A stretch of 64,000 nucleotides of DNA, taken from NCBI RefSeq assembly GCF_030817315.1, contig NZ_JAUSZF010000001.1, forward strand, positions 1,968,501-2,032,500, written 5' to 3'. The position numbers and the translations under genes were made by a program. Origin of the DNA: Sphingomonas faeni (GTDB lineage: Bacteria; Pseudomonadota; Alphaproteobacteria; Sphingomonadales; Sphingomonadaceae). Of the stretch, positions 45,886 to 54,507 are shown piece by piece. Below the pieces are notes generated by a model. It saw only the letters and a list, made by a program, of their open reading frames with translations. It was not told the DNA's origin and did no database searches. Position 1 is the first letter of the stretch. Each line of letters starts with the position of its first letter.

Positions 45886-46976
45886 ATCGCTCTCCCTGAA
45901 GATTGTGTCGGCTTCTGCACGCCGATCGGTCGCGGCTTGACGCCCGCATTGGTCATCACCACCGGCTCGATCCGACCATCGGCGGCAAAGACCATCCTGT
46001 CGATCGCGATCTGCCGGTGTTCGCCGCGATCGGTGTCGAGCGGGCGGCGGTGATAGGCGATGTACCAGTCGTCGGTGCCGGGGACATTGACGACCGAATG
46101 ATGCCCCGCCCCGCGCGCGATGCGGAGGTCCTGCGACAGGATCTTGCCGCGCGGCGTGAACGGTCCGGTCGGTCCCGGCCCGGTCGCATAGGCGACGCTA
46201 TAGTCCGGGCCGGTCCAGCCGCCCTCCGACCACATCAGATAATAGACGCCCGTGCGCTCGATCATGAACGAGCCCTCGACATAGCCGGGCGGCGTCACTT
46301 CCTTGTATTTCGAACCGTCCGCGAACGGCAGGATGCGTTTCAGGTCCGCGCTGAGACGGACGACGTTGCAATGCTTCCAGCCGCCGTAGAACAGATAGAC
46401 CTGGCCGTCCCGGTCGCGAAACGCGAACGGGTCGATCGGTTGCGCACCGTTGTGGAAGGCGCCGACCAGCGGCTTGCCGATCGCGTCCTTGAACGGACCG
46501 CCGGGCCGATCGCTGACCGCGAGGCCGATCCCGCCAAGCTCCGCATCGCTCTGGATATCGTTGGCGCTGAAGAACATATAATAGCGGCCATTCGCCTGGA
46601 TCACCGACGGCGCCCAGATCGCATAGGCCGCCCACCCTGCGTTCCGCACGTCGAACACGTGGTCGTGCTTGGTCCAGTGCACCAGATCGGGTGACGAGAA
46701 CGCATTGAAGAAGGTCTGCATCCCGTAGGACGGGCGCACCGTCTTGCGCTGCCGGGCGAGCTTTTGCGCGGCCGAGAAGCGGCTGGTGACGTCGGGTTTG
46801 CCGTAGTGATCCGAATAGGTCGGATAGATCCAGTAGCGCCCGGCGAACACACGGATTTCGGGGTCGGCATACCAGCCGGGAACGATCGGGTTCGACGCGC
46901 TGGCCAGACCGCACATCAGCAGCGCGGACACGGTCAGCGCGATCCGAACCCCACGCCGCCCGCGCGTTTCACCCAC
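45882..46976 (-). CDS. GH43 family glycoside hydrolase, secreted
   Basis: A five-bladed beta-propeller glycosidase. GH43 enzymes are mostly arabinofuranosidases or xylosidases. The three catalytic carboxylates are visible: base Asp in VPGWYADPEIRVF, pKa-modulating Asp in QPIDPFAFRDRDG, and acid Glu in GYVEGSFMIERTG. The export signal is RIALTVSALLMCGLASASNP. I place the start at GTG 46976 (364 residues); the frame is open to 47051, and no start is strongly marked by a ribosome-binding site. It is coupled by an ATGA overlap to the following GH92 gene, so it works on the same glycan, perhaps removing a non-mannose decoration. Confidence 0.85.
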   Translation of the reverse strand: MGETRGRRGVRIALTVSALLMCGLASASNPIVPGWYADPEIRVFAGRYWIYPTYSDHYGKPDVTSRFSAAQKLARQRKTVRPSYGMQTFFNAFSSPDLVHWTKHDHVFDVRNAGWAAYAIWAPSVIQANGRYYMFFSANDIQSDAELGGIGLAVSDRPGGPFKDAIGKPLVGAFHNGAQPIDPFAFRDRDGQVYLFYGGWKHCNVVRLSADLKRILPFADGSKYKEVTPPGYVEGSFMIERTGVYYLMWSEGGWTGPDYSVAYATGPGPTGPFTPRGKILSQDLRIARGAGHHSVVNVPGTDDWYIAYHRRPLDTDRGEHRQIAIDRMVFAADGRIEPVVMTNAGVKPRPIGVQKPTQSSGRAM

Positions 46977-46999
46977 GCCCTTCGACGTGGCGCCGCGAG

Positions 47000-47033
47000 A
47001 AAAAGGGAGGGTAGCGCCGCGAAGGCGCCACCC
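47000..47033 (-). terminator. Hairpin plus T-run between receptor and GH43 genes
   Basis: On the minus strand GGGTGGCGCC (47033-47024) can pair with GGCGCTACCC (47018-47009), a 9-bp stem with one mismatch and a 5-base loop. It is followed by CTCC and then TTTTT (47004-47000). It starts 27 bases after the receptor stop. It may partly end transcription so that the receptor is made in excess over the enzymes downstream. Confidence 0.55.
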
Positions 47034-47060
47034 GAGACAAGAGTCGATCAAACCAGGCCA

Positions 47061-50000
47061 TCAGAAGTTGAACGACACGCCCACATAGGCCCGGCGACCG
47101 AAGTAATTCCGGTAGGTGAAACGGTCCTTCGTATCGTTGCCGAGATGGCGGCTTTCCTCGGCCTTGGTGAGGTTGATCACCGAGGCGGTGAGGTTCAGCC
47201 GGTCGGTCAGCGCATACGCCGCGTTGAGATCGACCTGCGCATAGGGGTCGGTGTATTCGTTCAGGCCCGACTGCAACCCGCCGACGACCTCGCCGCGCCG
47301 GTTGTACGATGCCCGCAGCAGCACCTTGTCGTGTTCGTAGAAGACCGAGGCGTTGACCTGGGTCTTGGCGCTGCCGACCAACGCGGACGAACCGACCTTC
47401 TGGCCGTCGAGCGTGACGTCCGCCACCGACGTGTCGTTATAGGTGAAGTTGACCTGCGCGCCGAGACCGAAGGGCAGCGTGTGCTGCGCGTACAGCTCGA
47501 CACCCTGCGAGCGCGCGTTCGAACCGTTCGCGACCGTCGAGTAAGGCTGGATCAGCTGTTGCGTTCCATTGACGTCGCGGGTGACGTTCAACACCAGCGG
47601 GACGACGAAATCGGAGACGTCCTTGCGGAAGAAGGTTGCTCCGAGCACCGAACCGCGATGGAAATACCATTCGATGCCGAGATCATATTGCCACGCCGAG
47701 AACGGATTCAGATCCGAGTTACCGCCGCTGCCCGACCAGCCGGCGAACTCGCCGAACTGGCCGCGATCGAACGCATAGGCATCCGAGCGGAAGGTGAGCG
47801 AGCGCTGTGAGCCGAGATCCGCGAAGGACGGCCGGGCGATGACCTTGGCGACCGCGCCGCGAACCAGCAGGTCGGGCGTGACTTCGTACGACACGTTGAA
47901 GCTCGGCAGCCAGTCCGTGTAGGTCTTCGACTGATCGGCGCGCGTGTTGACGATCGTCTCGCGCACGCTGAGCGGCAGGACCTGGCAATTGCCGTCGGGC
48001 CCAAGCGGACGGTTGGGATCGCTCGCGCCACCGGGTCCGTTGACGCAATAGTCGTTGAGATATTGCAGGCGATCAGAGGTGTTGCCCGACTGTTTCGTGT
48101 TGGCCATGCGCAGACCCACGTTCCCGCGAAGACCGCCCGTTCCGAAGTTCAGCTGGGCGTACCCGGCAAAGACCCGCTCCCCCAGGGAATAGACGAAATC
48201 GGGCTCGTACACGCGCACGGCCTGGCCGTAGGTCGAGTTCAGATACTTCAGATATTCGTCGAAATTGATGCCCGGCACGACATTGGCGTTGAAGCCGCCG
48301 TTGATGTTGCCGATCTGGTTTGCGTAGAAGAATTCGGGACGCGCAACGGCGCCGGCTGCGGTATCCTGATAGCGGAGCAACGTCGCCGGATCGGCATACC
48401 AGTCGTTGCGACCCGTCTCGCGGCCGATCCTCAGGTCACGCCATTTGCCGCCGATCTGCACCGACTTCAGGAAACCATCGAAGCGCCGCGTCAGGTCGAG
48501 CTGCACATAACGCTGGCCGAGGTCGCTGTTGACGAAGCTCGAGTTGGTCGAGCCGACGTCGATCTGCGCGATGCCGTTGCGGATGTTGTTCTGGATTTCG
48601 GGCGAGAACTCGAAATTGGCGATCCCGTCCGAGATGTCCCAGTTGCTGACCAGATTGCCGTTCTGCTCCTGTCCCGGCGTCGTCAGGCGCGGCTTGGCGG
48701 CGGCGCTGAACCGCACCGACGGGCCACCGCTCGACTTGGTCTTGCCAAGTTTCAGGACAGCATCGAATCGATCCTGGCTATATTTGACTTCGGTTTCGAA
48801 CGTGTTCGAAACCTGTTTCTCGCGGCTGTACGTGCCGGCGATCTGCGGCGTTTCCATCGTGCACGGGGTCGCGCGTGCAAGGCAGCCCGTACCCGGCGCC
48901 GGCACCGCGAAGTTCGCCGACTGGAAGATCGTCCCGCTCTTGTCGAGCGTCGCGCCGGTGAAGAAATTGTCGTAACCCCATTCGGGGATCTTCAACGTGT
49001 TCGATGTGAAGTTGCTGGAATAGCCGAACCGGAAATAATTCGCGGTAACCGTGACCGCGTCGAACGGCCTGAACTGCGCAGTCGCCTGGACACCGTACCG
49101 CTCGCGTTCTTGGTCGAAGACTTCTGCGTTGACCGACTGCGGTGCCCAATAGCCCGAATAATGCGTGCCATCGCGCGCGGTCGTACCCTGGCCCGGCCAG
49201 TACGAGATCGCATCGTCGTTCGCGAACGCCTTGCCGTTGACGTCGGTCGCGGGCGTCCGGACATTGCCCTGCGCGTCGCGATCGCTCCACCACAGCCAGC
49301 TCTCGGATGCACTCCGCAACTCGCGGTTGGTGCGCTTCTGCCAGACACCGCCGACCAGCAGGCCGAACGTCTCCTCCTTGTTCTTCCACGAAACCTGCCC
49401 GCCGAGCTGCGGTTCGTATTTCTCCGTTGTATCCGAATACGTCCCTTCAGCGGAGACGAACCCCGACCAGGCCGGCACGTCGAACGGCCGCCGCGTGTTG
49501 AGGATGATCGTGCCGCCGACGCCGCCTTCCTCCAGGCGCGCTTCGGGCGATTTATAGACTTCGGTGCTGGCGATGAAGGTCGACGGCAGCAGGACGTAGT
49601 TGAACGACCGCTGCGGCTCGCCACTGTCGGCGCCGGCGAGAAAATTGCCGTTGAGCAAGGTGAGCGTCAGGCCCGCCTGAAGGCCGCGGATGCTGACCCG
49701 GCTGCCCTCGCCGCCGTCGCGGGTGATGACGACGCCCGGAACGCGCTGCAACGCGTCGGCAACGTTCTTGTCGGGGAACTTGCCGACGTCCTCGGCGGTG
49801 ATGACGTCGACGAAGGCGTTGGCTTCACGCTTCTGGGTAAGGCTTTTCTCGATCGAGCGACGGTAGCCGGTGACGACGATGTCTTGTCCTGCATCCGGGG
49901 CGGCATCCTGCGCCGATCCATCGGGTTGCGTCGTGCCGGCGGTCTGGCCGGACGGTGCCGTAGCGGTCGAGGCGGGCTGCGCCTGGTCGGACGGCGTAGC

Positions 50001-50147
50001 GCTTGGTGCTGGCGTCGTGGAAGGCGCGGCCTGTTGAGCCTGCGCGGCACCGGCCAACGCCGCAGTAAGACTGACCGTCGCCAACAGGAACGACAACGGA
50101 CGACGGCGATGCGTCACGATCGAGCACGATTCTATGCTTACGGTCAT
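47061..50147 (-). CDS. TonB-dependent outer-membrane receptor for glycans
   Basis: A 1028-residue TonB-dependent receptor that brings oligosaccharides across the outer membrane. Features in order: signal peptide (RRRPLSFLLATVSLTAAL, cleavage near AQAQQ); an Ala/Pro/Ser/Thr-rich linker; a TonB-box-like DIVVTGYRRS; the plug with ITAEDVGKFPDKNVADALQR and VPGVVITRDGGEGSRVSIRG; and a large beta-barrel ending in the aromatic VGVSFNF. The ATG at 50147 has a strong AGGAAGAGGAAAG upstream, so the 14 extra residues to 50189 are rejected. It leads the operon GH43-GH92-GH125-GH92. No SusD homologue is present, as is usual in Proteobacteria. Confidence 0.95.
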   Translation of the reverse strand: MTVSIESCSIVTHRRRPLSFLLATVSLTAALAGAAQAQQAAPSTTPAPSATPSDQAQPASTATAPSGQTAGTTQPDGSAQDAAPDAGQDIVVTGYRRSIEKSLTQKREANAFVDVITAEDVGKFPDKNVADALQRVPGVVITRDGGEGSRVSIRGLQAGLTLTLLNGNFLAGADSGEPQRSFNYVLLPSTFIASTEVYKSPEARLEEGGVGGTIILNTRRPFDVPAWSGFVSAEGTYSDTTEKYEPQLGGQVSWKNKEETFGLLVGGVWQKRTNRELRSASESWLWWSDRDAQGNVRTPATDVNGKAFANDDAISYWPGQGTTARDGTHYSGYWAPQSVNAEVFDQERERYGVQATAQFRPFDAVTVTANYFRFGYSSNFTSNTLKIPEWGYDNFFTGATLDKSGTIFQSANFAVPAPGTGCLARATPCTMETPQIAGTYSREKQVSNTFETEVKYSQDRFDAVLKLGKTKSSGGPSVRFSAAAKPRLTTPGQEQNGNLVSNWDISDGIANFEFSPEIQNNIRNGIAQIDVGSTNSSFVNSDLGQRYVQLDLTRRFDGFLKSVQIGGKWRDLRIGRETGRNDWYADPATLLRYQDTAAGAVARPEFFYANQIGNINGGFNANVVPGINFDEYLKYLNSTYGQAVRVYEPDFVYSLGERVFAGYAQLNFGTGGLRGNVGLRMANTKQSGNTSDRLQYLNDYCVNGPGGASDPNRPLGPDGNCQVLPLSVRETIVNTRADQSKTYTDWLPSFNVSYEVTPDLLVRGAVAKVIARPSFADLGSQRSLTFRSDAYAFDRGQFGEFAGWSGSGGNSDLNPFSAWQYDLGIEWYFHRGSVLGATFFRKDVSDFVVPLVLNVTRDVNGTQQLIQPYSTVANGSNARSQGVELYAQHTLPFGLGAQVNFTYNDTSVADVTLDGQKVGSSALVGSAKTQVNASVFYEHDKVLLRASYNRRGEVVGGLQSGLNEYTDPYAQVDLNAAYALTDRLNLTASVINLTKAEESRHLGNDTKDRFTYRNYFGRRAYVGVSFNF

Positions 50148-50514
50148 CAGACTTTCCTCTTCCTCGTGAGGATGCCTGCGCCCCCTCACTTACCCCTGCG
50201 AATAGCGCGCCTGCCCACCGTTTTCGGTTAGGCTGTCCGGTTGAATCGGATCCTGTCGGCGTGCAGTCTCGACGCCGCTATTTGCCAATTGTAAAAGCAA
50301 ATTGTCAAATAGATTGTTGCACTAGTTTTGGCCCGTTGCGGACGTAACTCGACGAATACCCTTCGGCGCGTCGTTAGTCTGAGTGAAGATATCGAGAGGA
50401 CTCACCGTCGCTCTCGCATAGTCGCGCGCCACCAACGCCCAGCCGGCCTTATCCCAACGCCAAGCGCAGGGTTCGATCAGTCGACGTTAGCAGTGGCGAA
50501 ATCGGCGACCCGCG
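50148..50514 (-). promoter_or_regulatory. Control region of the receptor operon with AT-rich operator-like block
   Basis: No gene lies in these 367 bases between the ROK gene and the receptor gene. The stretch 50284-50320 is AT-rich and contains CAATT, CAAATTG and GTCAAAT (50304-50310), the last being ATTTGAC on the transcribed strand. Similar ATTTGAY words occur before two GH92 genes, near 37090 and 51925. These are candidate operators for the ROK regulator encoded next door. No clear -35/-10 pair could be fixed. Confidence 0.4.
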
Positions 50515-51714
50515 TCAGTCCGCCGGTGCGCCCGAATCCTTCCAGAGCGCAGCGGCCTTGGGCAGCAGGAAGTGGCTGAACGGCAGGATCGCCGCACCGA
50601 CCGCCGGCGCGTCCTCCGACAAGGCGGCACGACGAACCGGCGCGATCGCGGGCGCATCGGTCACGTCCCGGATCAGCAGATTCACGCGCTCCGCGACCCG
50701 CTCCACCAACCGGCTCGGCAGGCGCCCGCCGATCAGGATCACCGCCGGGTCGATCAGGCAGTTTATCGCGTCGAGCGGCGTACACAGCGTGTGCGCCGCC
50801 CGCTCCACCCATTCCTCAAGGCAAATTTCGACGTCGGGTGCCCACTCGGACTGATGCAGCACCTGCCCGATCTCGAACCCCGAACTCGCCAGATGCTCGG
50901 CAAGCCCGGACAGCGAGACGAGTTTCTGCACGGTTTCGCGCCCCCGCTTGCCGCCCCCGGCCGCCATGAACCCGAGCTCGCCGCTGCGCCCGTGCGTGCC
51001 GCGAACATACGCGCCATCCGCGACGAAACCGCCGCCGAGTCCCGACGACACGAGGATGTAGAAGAAACTGCTGTAATTCTGTCCGAAGCCGAGCTGCATC
51101 TCGCCCATCGCAGCGGCTGCTGCATCGTTCTCGACGAACACGGGCAGCGACAACGGCTTTTCGAACAGCGCCGCCATGTCGATCCCGTCCCATGCGGCAT
51201 AGGCTGCGGGGCGGCCCGGCATCGCGACCAGCGCAAGATCATCCGGCCGCGCGACGCCGATGCCGACCAGCTTGGCGGGATCGACCTTCGCGGTTTTCAG
51301 CATCTGGCGCACCGAGCGCCGGAAAAGATCGCGAACGTCGTCGGGGAGCGCGAAGCTGATCTCGATCGACTTGCGCGCGAGGATCTGCGCGAGGAAATCG
51401 ACCAGCACGATAGTAATATGGTCGCGGTCGATATTGACGCCGATCGAGTAGCACGCGTCGGCCCGGACGACGAGTTTGGTCGGCGGCTGGCCGCGTCCAC
51501 CGCGGCGCTGGCCGGCTTCCTCGATCATTCCTTCCTGCAACAGCCGCCGCGTGATGTTGGCGATCGCCGGCCCGGTCAGCCCGGTGATCCGCGCGAGGTC
51601 GATCCGCGTCAGCGACCCGCCGAGGCGAATGGCATGCAGCGTCACGCGCTGGTTGTGATCGGCGGCACGCTCGAGGTTGGTCCCCGACAGACGCGGCGGC
51701 GTTTGAAGAGTCAT
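50515..51714 (-). CDS. ROK-family transcriptional regulator
   Basis: A 399-residue repressor-type protein. The N-terminal winged helix-turn-helix (about 20-80) includes NQRVTLHAIRLGGSLTRIDL and TGLTGPAIANITRRLLQEGM. The ROK sugar-kinase-like domain has CYSIGVNIDRDHITIVLVD, PVFVENDAAAAAMGE, YILVSSGLGGGFVADGAYVRG and THGRSGELGFM. The usual CxCGxxGCxE zinc motif after this is absent; the segment reads AAGGGKRGRETVQKL, without cysteine. The gene is divergent from a GH92 gene and upstream of the receptor operon, so it is the probable mannoside sensor of the locus. Loss of the zinc site may change how it responds to sugar. Confidence 0.92.
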   Translation of the reverse strand: MTLQTPPRLSGTNLERAADHNQRVTLHAIRLGGSLTRIDLARITGLTGPAIANITRRLLQEGMIEEAGQRRGGRGQPPTKLVVRADACYSIGVNIDRDHITIVLVDFLAQILARKSIEISFALPDDVRDLFRRSVRQMLKTAKVDPAKLVGIGVARPDDLALVAMPGRPAAYAAWDGIDMAALFEKPLSLPVFVENDAAAAAMGEMQLGFGQNYSSFFYILVSSGLGGGFVADGAYVRGTHGRSGELGFMAAGGGKRGRETVQKLVSLSGLAEHLASSGFEIGQVLHQSEWAPDVEICLEEWVERAAHTLCTPLDAINCLIDPAVILIGGRLPSRLVERVAERVNLLIRDVTDAPAIAPVRRAALSEDAPAVGAAILPFSHFLLPKAAALWKDSGAPAD

Positions 51715-52075
51715 GCGGACCGATCATCCATGCTGGAGAACAGAAGACGAAGCCGCCGTCCGTCGCGACGTCGCGACTTCGATGCTGGCGGCGAAGTGAT
51801 CCCGCGATTGCGAAGGCTTGGCAAGCGCGCACTATTCACATCCGGTGAATACGCGGCATATCGCCCCGATCCGAAGACCATGTTCTGCATCCCCCCGCTT
51901 CCAAACTGTTCGTTTGAATTATCCAATTTGATGTTCTAATCCACTTCTGCGGTTGCGCAAGAGCTGGCGATGAAGCCAGTCTGGCGACCGAACGAATAGA
52001 GGGGATGTGCGCGACATGGTTCATCTGGCACCCGGCAAGCTCCCCTGCCTATTTCCCTCCGAACGGGTGACCTCG
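51715..52075. promoter_or_regulatory. Divergent control region between ROK regulator and fourth GH92 gene
   Basis: About 360 bases without a gene. The AT-rich core at 51900-51945 contains CAAAC (51902-51906) and GTTTG (51912-51916) as an inverted repeat, and AATTTGAT at 51925-51932. This word matches the complement of the site before the first GH92 gene. The position suits an operator for autoregulation and for control of the plus-strand GH92 gene. Exact promoter boxes were not assigned. Confidence 0.45.
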
Positions 52076-54421
52076 ATGTCCATCTTCACGCGATCGTGCC
52101 TCATGGGTGCGCTGTTCACCACGATCCTCGCCGGCCCCGCCTTCGCGCAGGATGGCGCCAAACCGATCGATGCGGTCGATCCGTTCATCGGCACCGGCGG
52201 CGAAGGCCACACCTTTCCCGGCGCAGTCGCACCGTTCGGCATGGTCCAGTTGTCGCCGGATACCGATACGTCCTGCGTGATCCGCACCTGCTACGGCCAC
52301 GCCGCCGGCTATCGCTACGACGACCCGACGATCGAGGGGTTCAGCCACACGCATTTCTCGGGCGCGGGACATTCCGATCTTGGCGACATCCTCGTCATGC
52401 CGGTATCGGGCGACACTGTGCCGATGGACCCCGGCACGCCAGCCGCGCCCGGCTATCGCTCGCGCTTTTCGCACGCCACCGAAGTCGCCAAGCCCGGCTA
52501 TTACGCGGTCACCCTCGACGGGCCCGGCGTGCGCGCGGAAATGACCGCGGGCACCCGCATCGGCGTACATCGCTACGCCTTCCCCAAGGGCAAGGCCGCG
52601 CATCTCGTCGTCGACCTCCGCTCGTCGCTCTACAATTACCCCGGCAAGATCCTGTGGTCGGGGCTGCACCTGCGCGACGACGGCGTGCTCACCGGCTTCC
52701 GCGAAACCCGCGGTTGGGCGCCCGGCCGCAAGCTCTACTTCGCGATGCGGTTCTCCGCCCCACTGGTCGGCCACGCACTGGTCAACCGCGAGAAGGATAT
52801 CCCGTACAAGGGCTTCCAGGGCCCAGGCCGCGGCAGCGATGCACTGGCGGAGAAGCTTGGCCAGGCACTGGAAGCACGGCTCGATTTCGGCCCGCTCGAC
52901 GCGCCGCTCGAGGTGAAGGTCGGGATTTCCGGCGTCGACGAGGCTGGCGCGCTCGCCAATCTCGATAGCGAACCCGGCGGCTTCGACGCGGTCCGTGCAA
53001 AGACTGGAAGCGACTGGGATACCGCACTCGGCGCCGTCAAGTTCGAGGCCGCCCCACCGATGCGCCGCATCTTCGCGACCGCGCTCTACCACAGCCTGCT
53101 CGCCCCGAGCGTGTGGAGTGACAGCGACGGACGCTACCGCGGCCCCGACGATCAGGTGCACCAAGCCGACGGCTTCACGGTCCGCTCGACCTTTTCCCTC
53201 TGGGACACGTTCCGCGCCGAACACCCGTTGCTGACGCTGATCCAGCCGGAGAAGACCAACTCCGACATCGTCCGCTCGCTGATCGCCAGCCAACGGCACA
53301 GCCCCGACGGCATCCTGCCGGTCTGGCAATTCGCCGGGCGCGAGACGTGGACGATGATCGGCTATCACGCCGTGCCCGTTATCGCCGACGCGTATATGAA
53401 GGGCATCGGCGGCTTCGACGCGGACGCCGCGTTGCAGGCGATGGTCGCGAGCGCTGATCGCGCCTCCTATGGCGGACTCGGCGAGTATATCCAGCGCGGC
53501 TACGTCCCGATCGACAAGGAGCCGGAGGCCGCATCGAAGACGGTCGAATATGCCTATGACGACTGGACGATCGCGCGAATGGCACGCCGCATGGGCAAGA
53601 CCGACATCGCCGAGCGGTTCGAGAAGCGCGCGGGCAACTGGCGCAACAGCTTCGACGCGAAGTCCGGCTGGCTGCGCGCAAGGCTCGTGAACGGGACCTT
53701 CCGCACCCCCTTCGATCCGACCGCGATCAACTACGGCTCCGATTATACCGAGGGCAATGCGTGGCAATATAGCTGGTTCGTGCCGCAGGATCAGGCGGGG
53801 TTGTTCCGGTTGCTCGGCGGCGATGCGAAGACCGTGAAGAAACTCGACGCGATGTTCGACTTCGACAATTCGAAGGTCGATTACAGCCACGCCGAGGATA
53901 TCGCCGGGCTGATCGGCCAGTATATCCACGGCAACGAACCGAGCCATCACGTTGCCTATCTCTACAATTACGCCGGCGCACCGTGGCGGACGCAGGAGCG
54001 GCTCGGCCAAATCGTGCAGAGCCAATACGGCGCCAAGCCCGAGGGGCTGAGCGGCAACGACGATCTCGGCCAGATGTCCGCATGGCTCGTCTTCACAGCG
54101 CTCGGCTTCTACCCGGTCGCGCCGGGGTCGAACGAATATGTCATCGGTCGCCCGTTCCTGTCGCAGGCGACGCTCGCGCTGCCCGGCGGCAAGCAGTTCG
54201 CGATCCGCACGGACAATCTGTCGGACGCCAACCCGTACATCCGATCGGTCATCCTGAACGGCAAACCCCTCACCCGCAGCTATCTGCGCGATGACGAGAT
54301 CCGCCAGGGCGGCGAACTCCGCTTCGTGATGGCCGCGAAACCGAACAAGCTCTGGGGCAAGGGCACTAAGACGCGGCCGTTCTCGTCCTCGACCGCCGCT
54401 TCGATTCCTCCGCGCAACTAA
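52076..54421 (+). CDS. GH92 alpha-mannosidase, canonical, secreted
   Basis: A 781-residue GH92 enzyme with a Sec signal (MSIFTRSCLMGALFTTILAG, cleavage near AFAQ). It shows the full canonical set: DAVDPFIGTGGEGHTFPGAV, FGMVQLSPDTDTSC, GFSHTHFSGAGHSDLGDI, SLWDTFRAEHPLLTLIQP, YTEGNAWQYSWFVPQDQAGL with the proposed acid Glu, QYIHGNEPSHHVAYLYNYAG and LSGNDDLGQMSAWLVFTAL. The frame is open to 52007, but the ATG at 52076 starts the signal peptide. It is divergent from the ROK regulator, and a CocE/NonD-type hydrolase gene follows after 86 bases, probably in the same transcript. Confidence 0.94.
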   Translation: MSIFTRSCLMGALFTTILAGPAFAQDGAKPIDAVDPFIGTGGEGHTFPGAVAPFGMVQLSPDTDTSCVIRTCYGHAAGYRYDDPTIEGFSHTHFSGAGHSDLGDILVMPVSGDTVPMDPGTPAAPGYRSRFSHATEVAKPGYYAVTLDGPGVRAEMTAGTRIGVHRYAFPKGKAAHLVVDLRSSLYNYPGKILWSGLHLRDDGVLTGFRETRGWAPGRKLYFAMRFSAPLVGHALVNREKDIPYKGFQGPGRGSDALAEKLGQALEARLDFGPLDAPLEVKVGISGVDEAGALANLDSEPGGFDAVRAKTGSDWDTALGAVKFEAAPPMRRIFATALYHSLLAPSVWSDSDGRYRGPDDQVHQADGFTVRSTFSLWDTFRAEHPLLTLIQPEKTNSDIVRSLIASQRHSPDGILPVWQFAGRETWTMIGYHAVPVIADAYMKGIGGFDADAALQAMVASADRASYGGLGEYIQRGYVPIDKEPEAASKTVEYAYDDWTIARMARRMGKTDIAERFEKRAGNWRNSFDAKSGWLRARLVNGTFRTPFDPTAINYGSDYTEGNAWQYSWFVPQDQAGLFRLLGGDAKTVKKLDAMFDFDNSKVDYSHAEDIAGLIGQYIHGNEPSHHVAYLYNYAGAPWRTQERLGQIVQSQYGAKPEGLSGNDDLGQMSAWLVFTALGFYPVAPGSNEYVIGRPFLSQATLALPGGKQFAIRTDNLSDANPYIRSVILNGKPLTRSYLRDDEIRQGGELRFVMAAKPNKLWGKGTKTRPFSSSTAASIPPRN

Positions 54422-54507
54422 AGTGCGCAATTAAAGGCCGTCAGCGCGATTGCTCCGGCGCCCCGGTTGCGCCTAGCTTCGCCCCAACGCTTCCGGAGCC
54501 CGTCACC

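Noticed and set aside
52049..54430. A 793-codon minus-strand frame opposite the fourth GH92 gene
   Set aside because: No domain is recognisable and the plus strand has an unambiguous GH92 with signal peptide. The same holds for long antisense frames at 37225-39462, 21165-22601, 43636-45771, 48063-50231 and 26859-28871.
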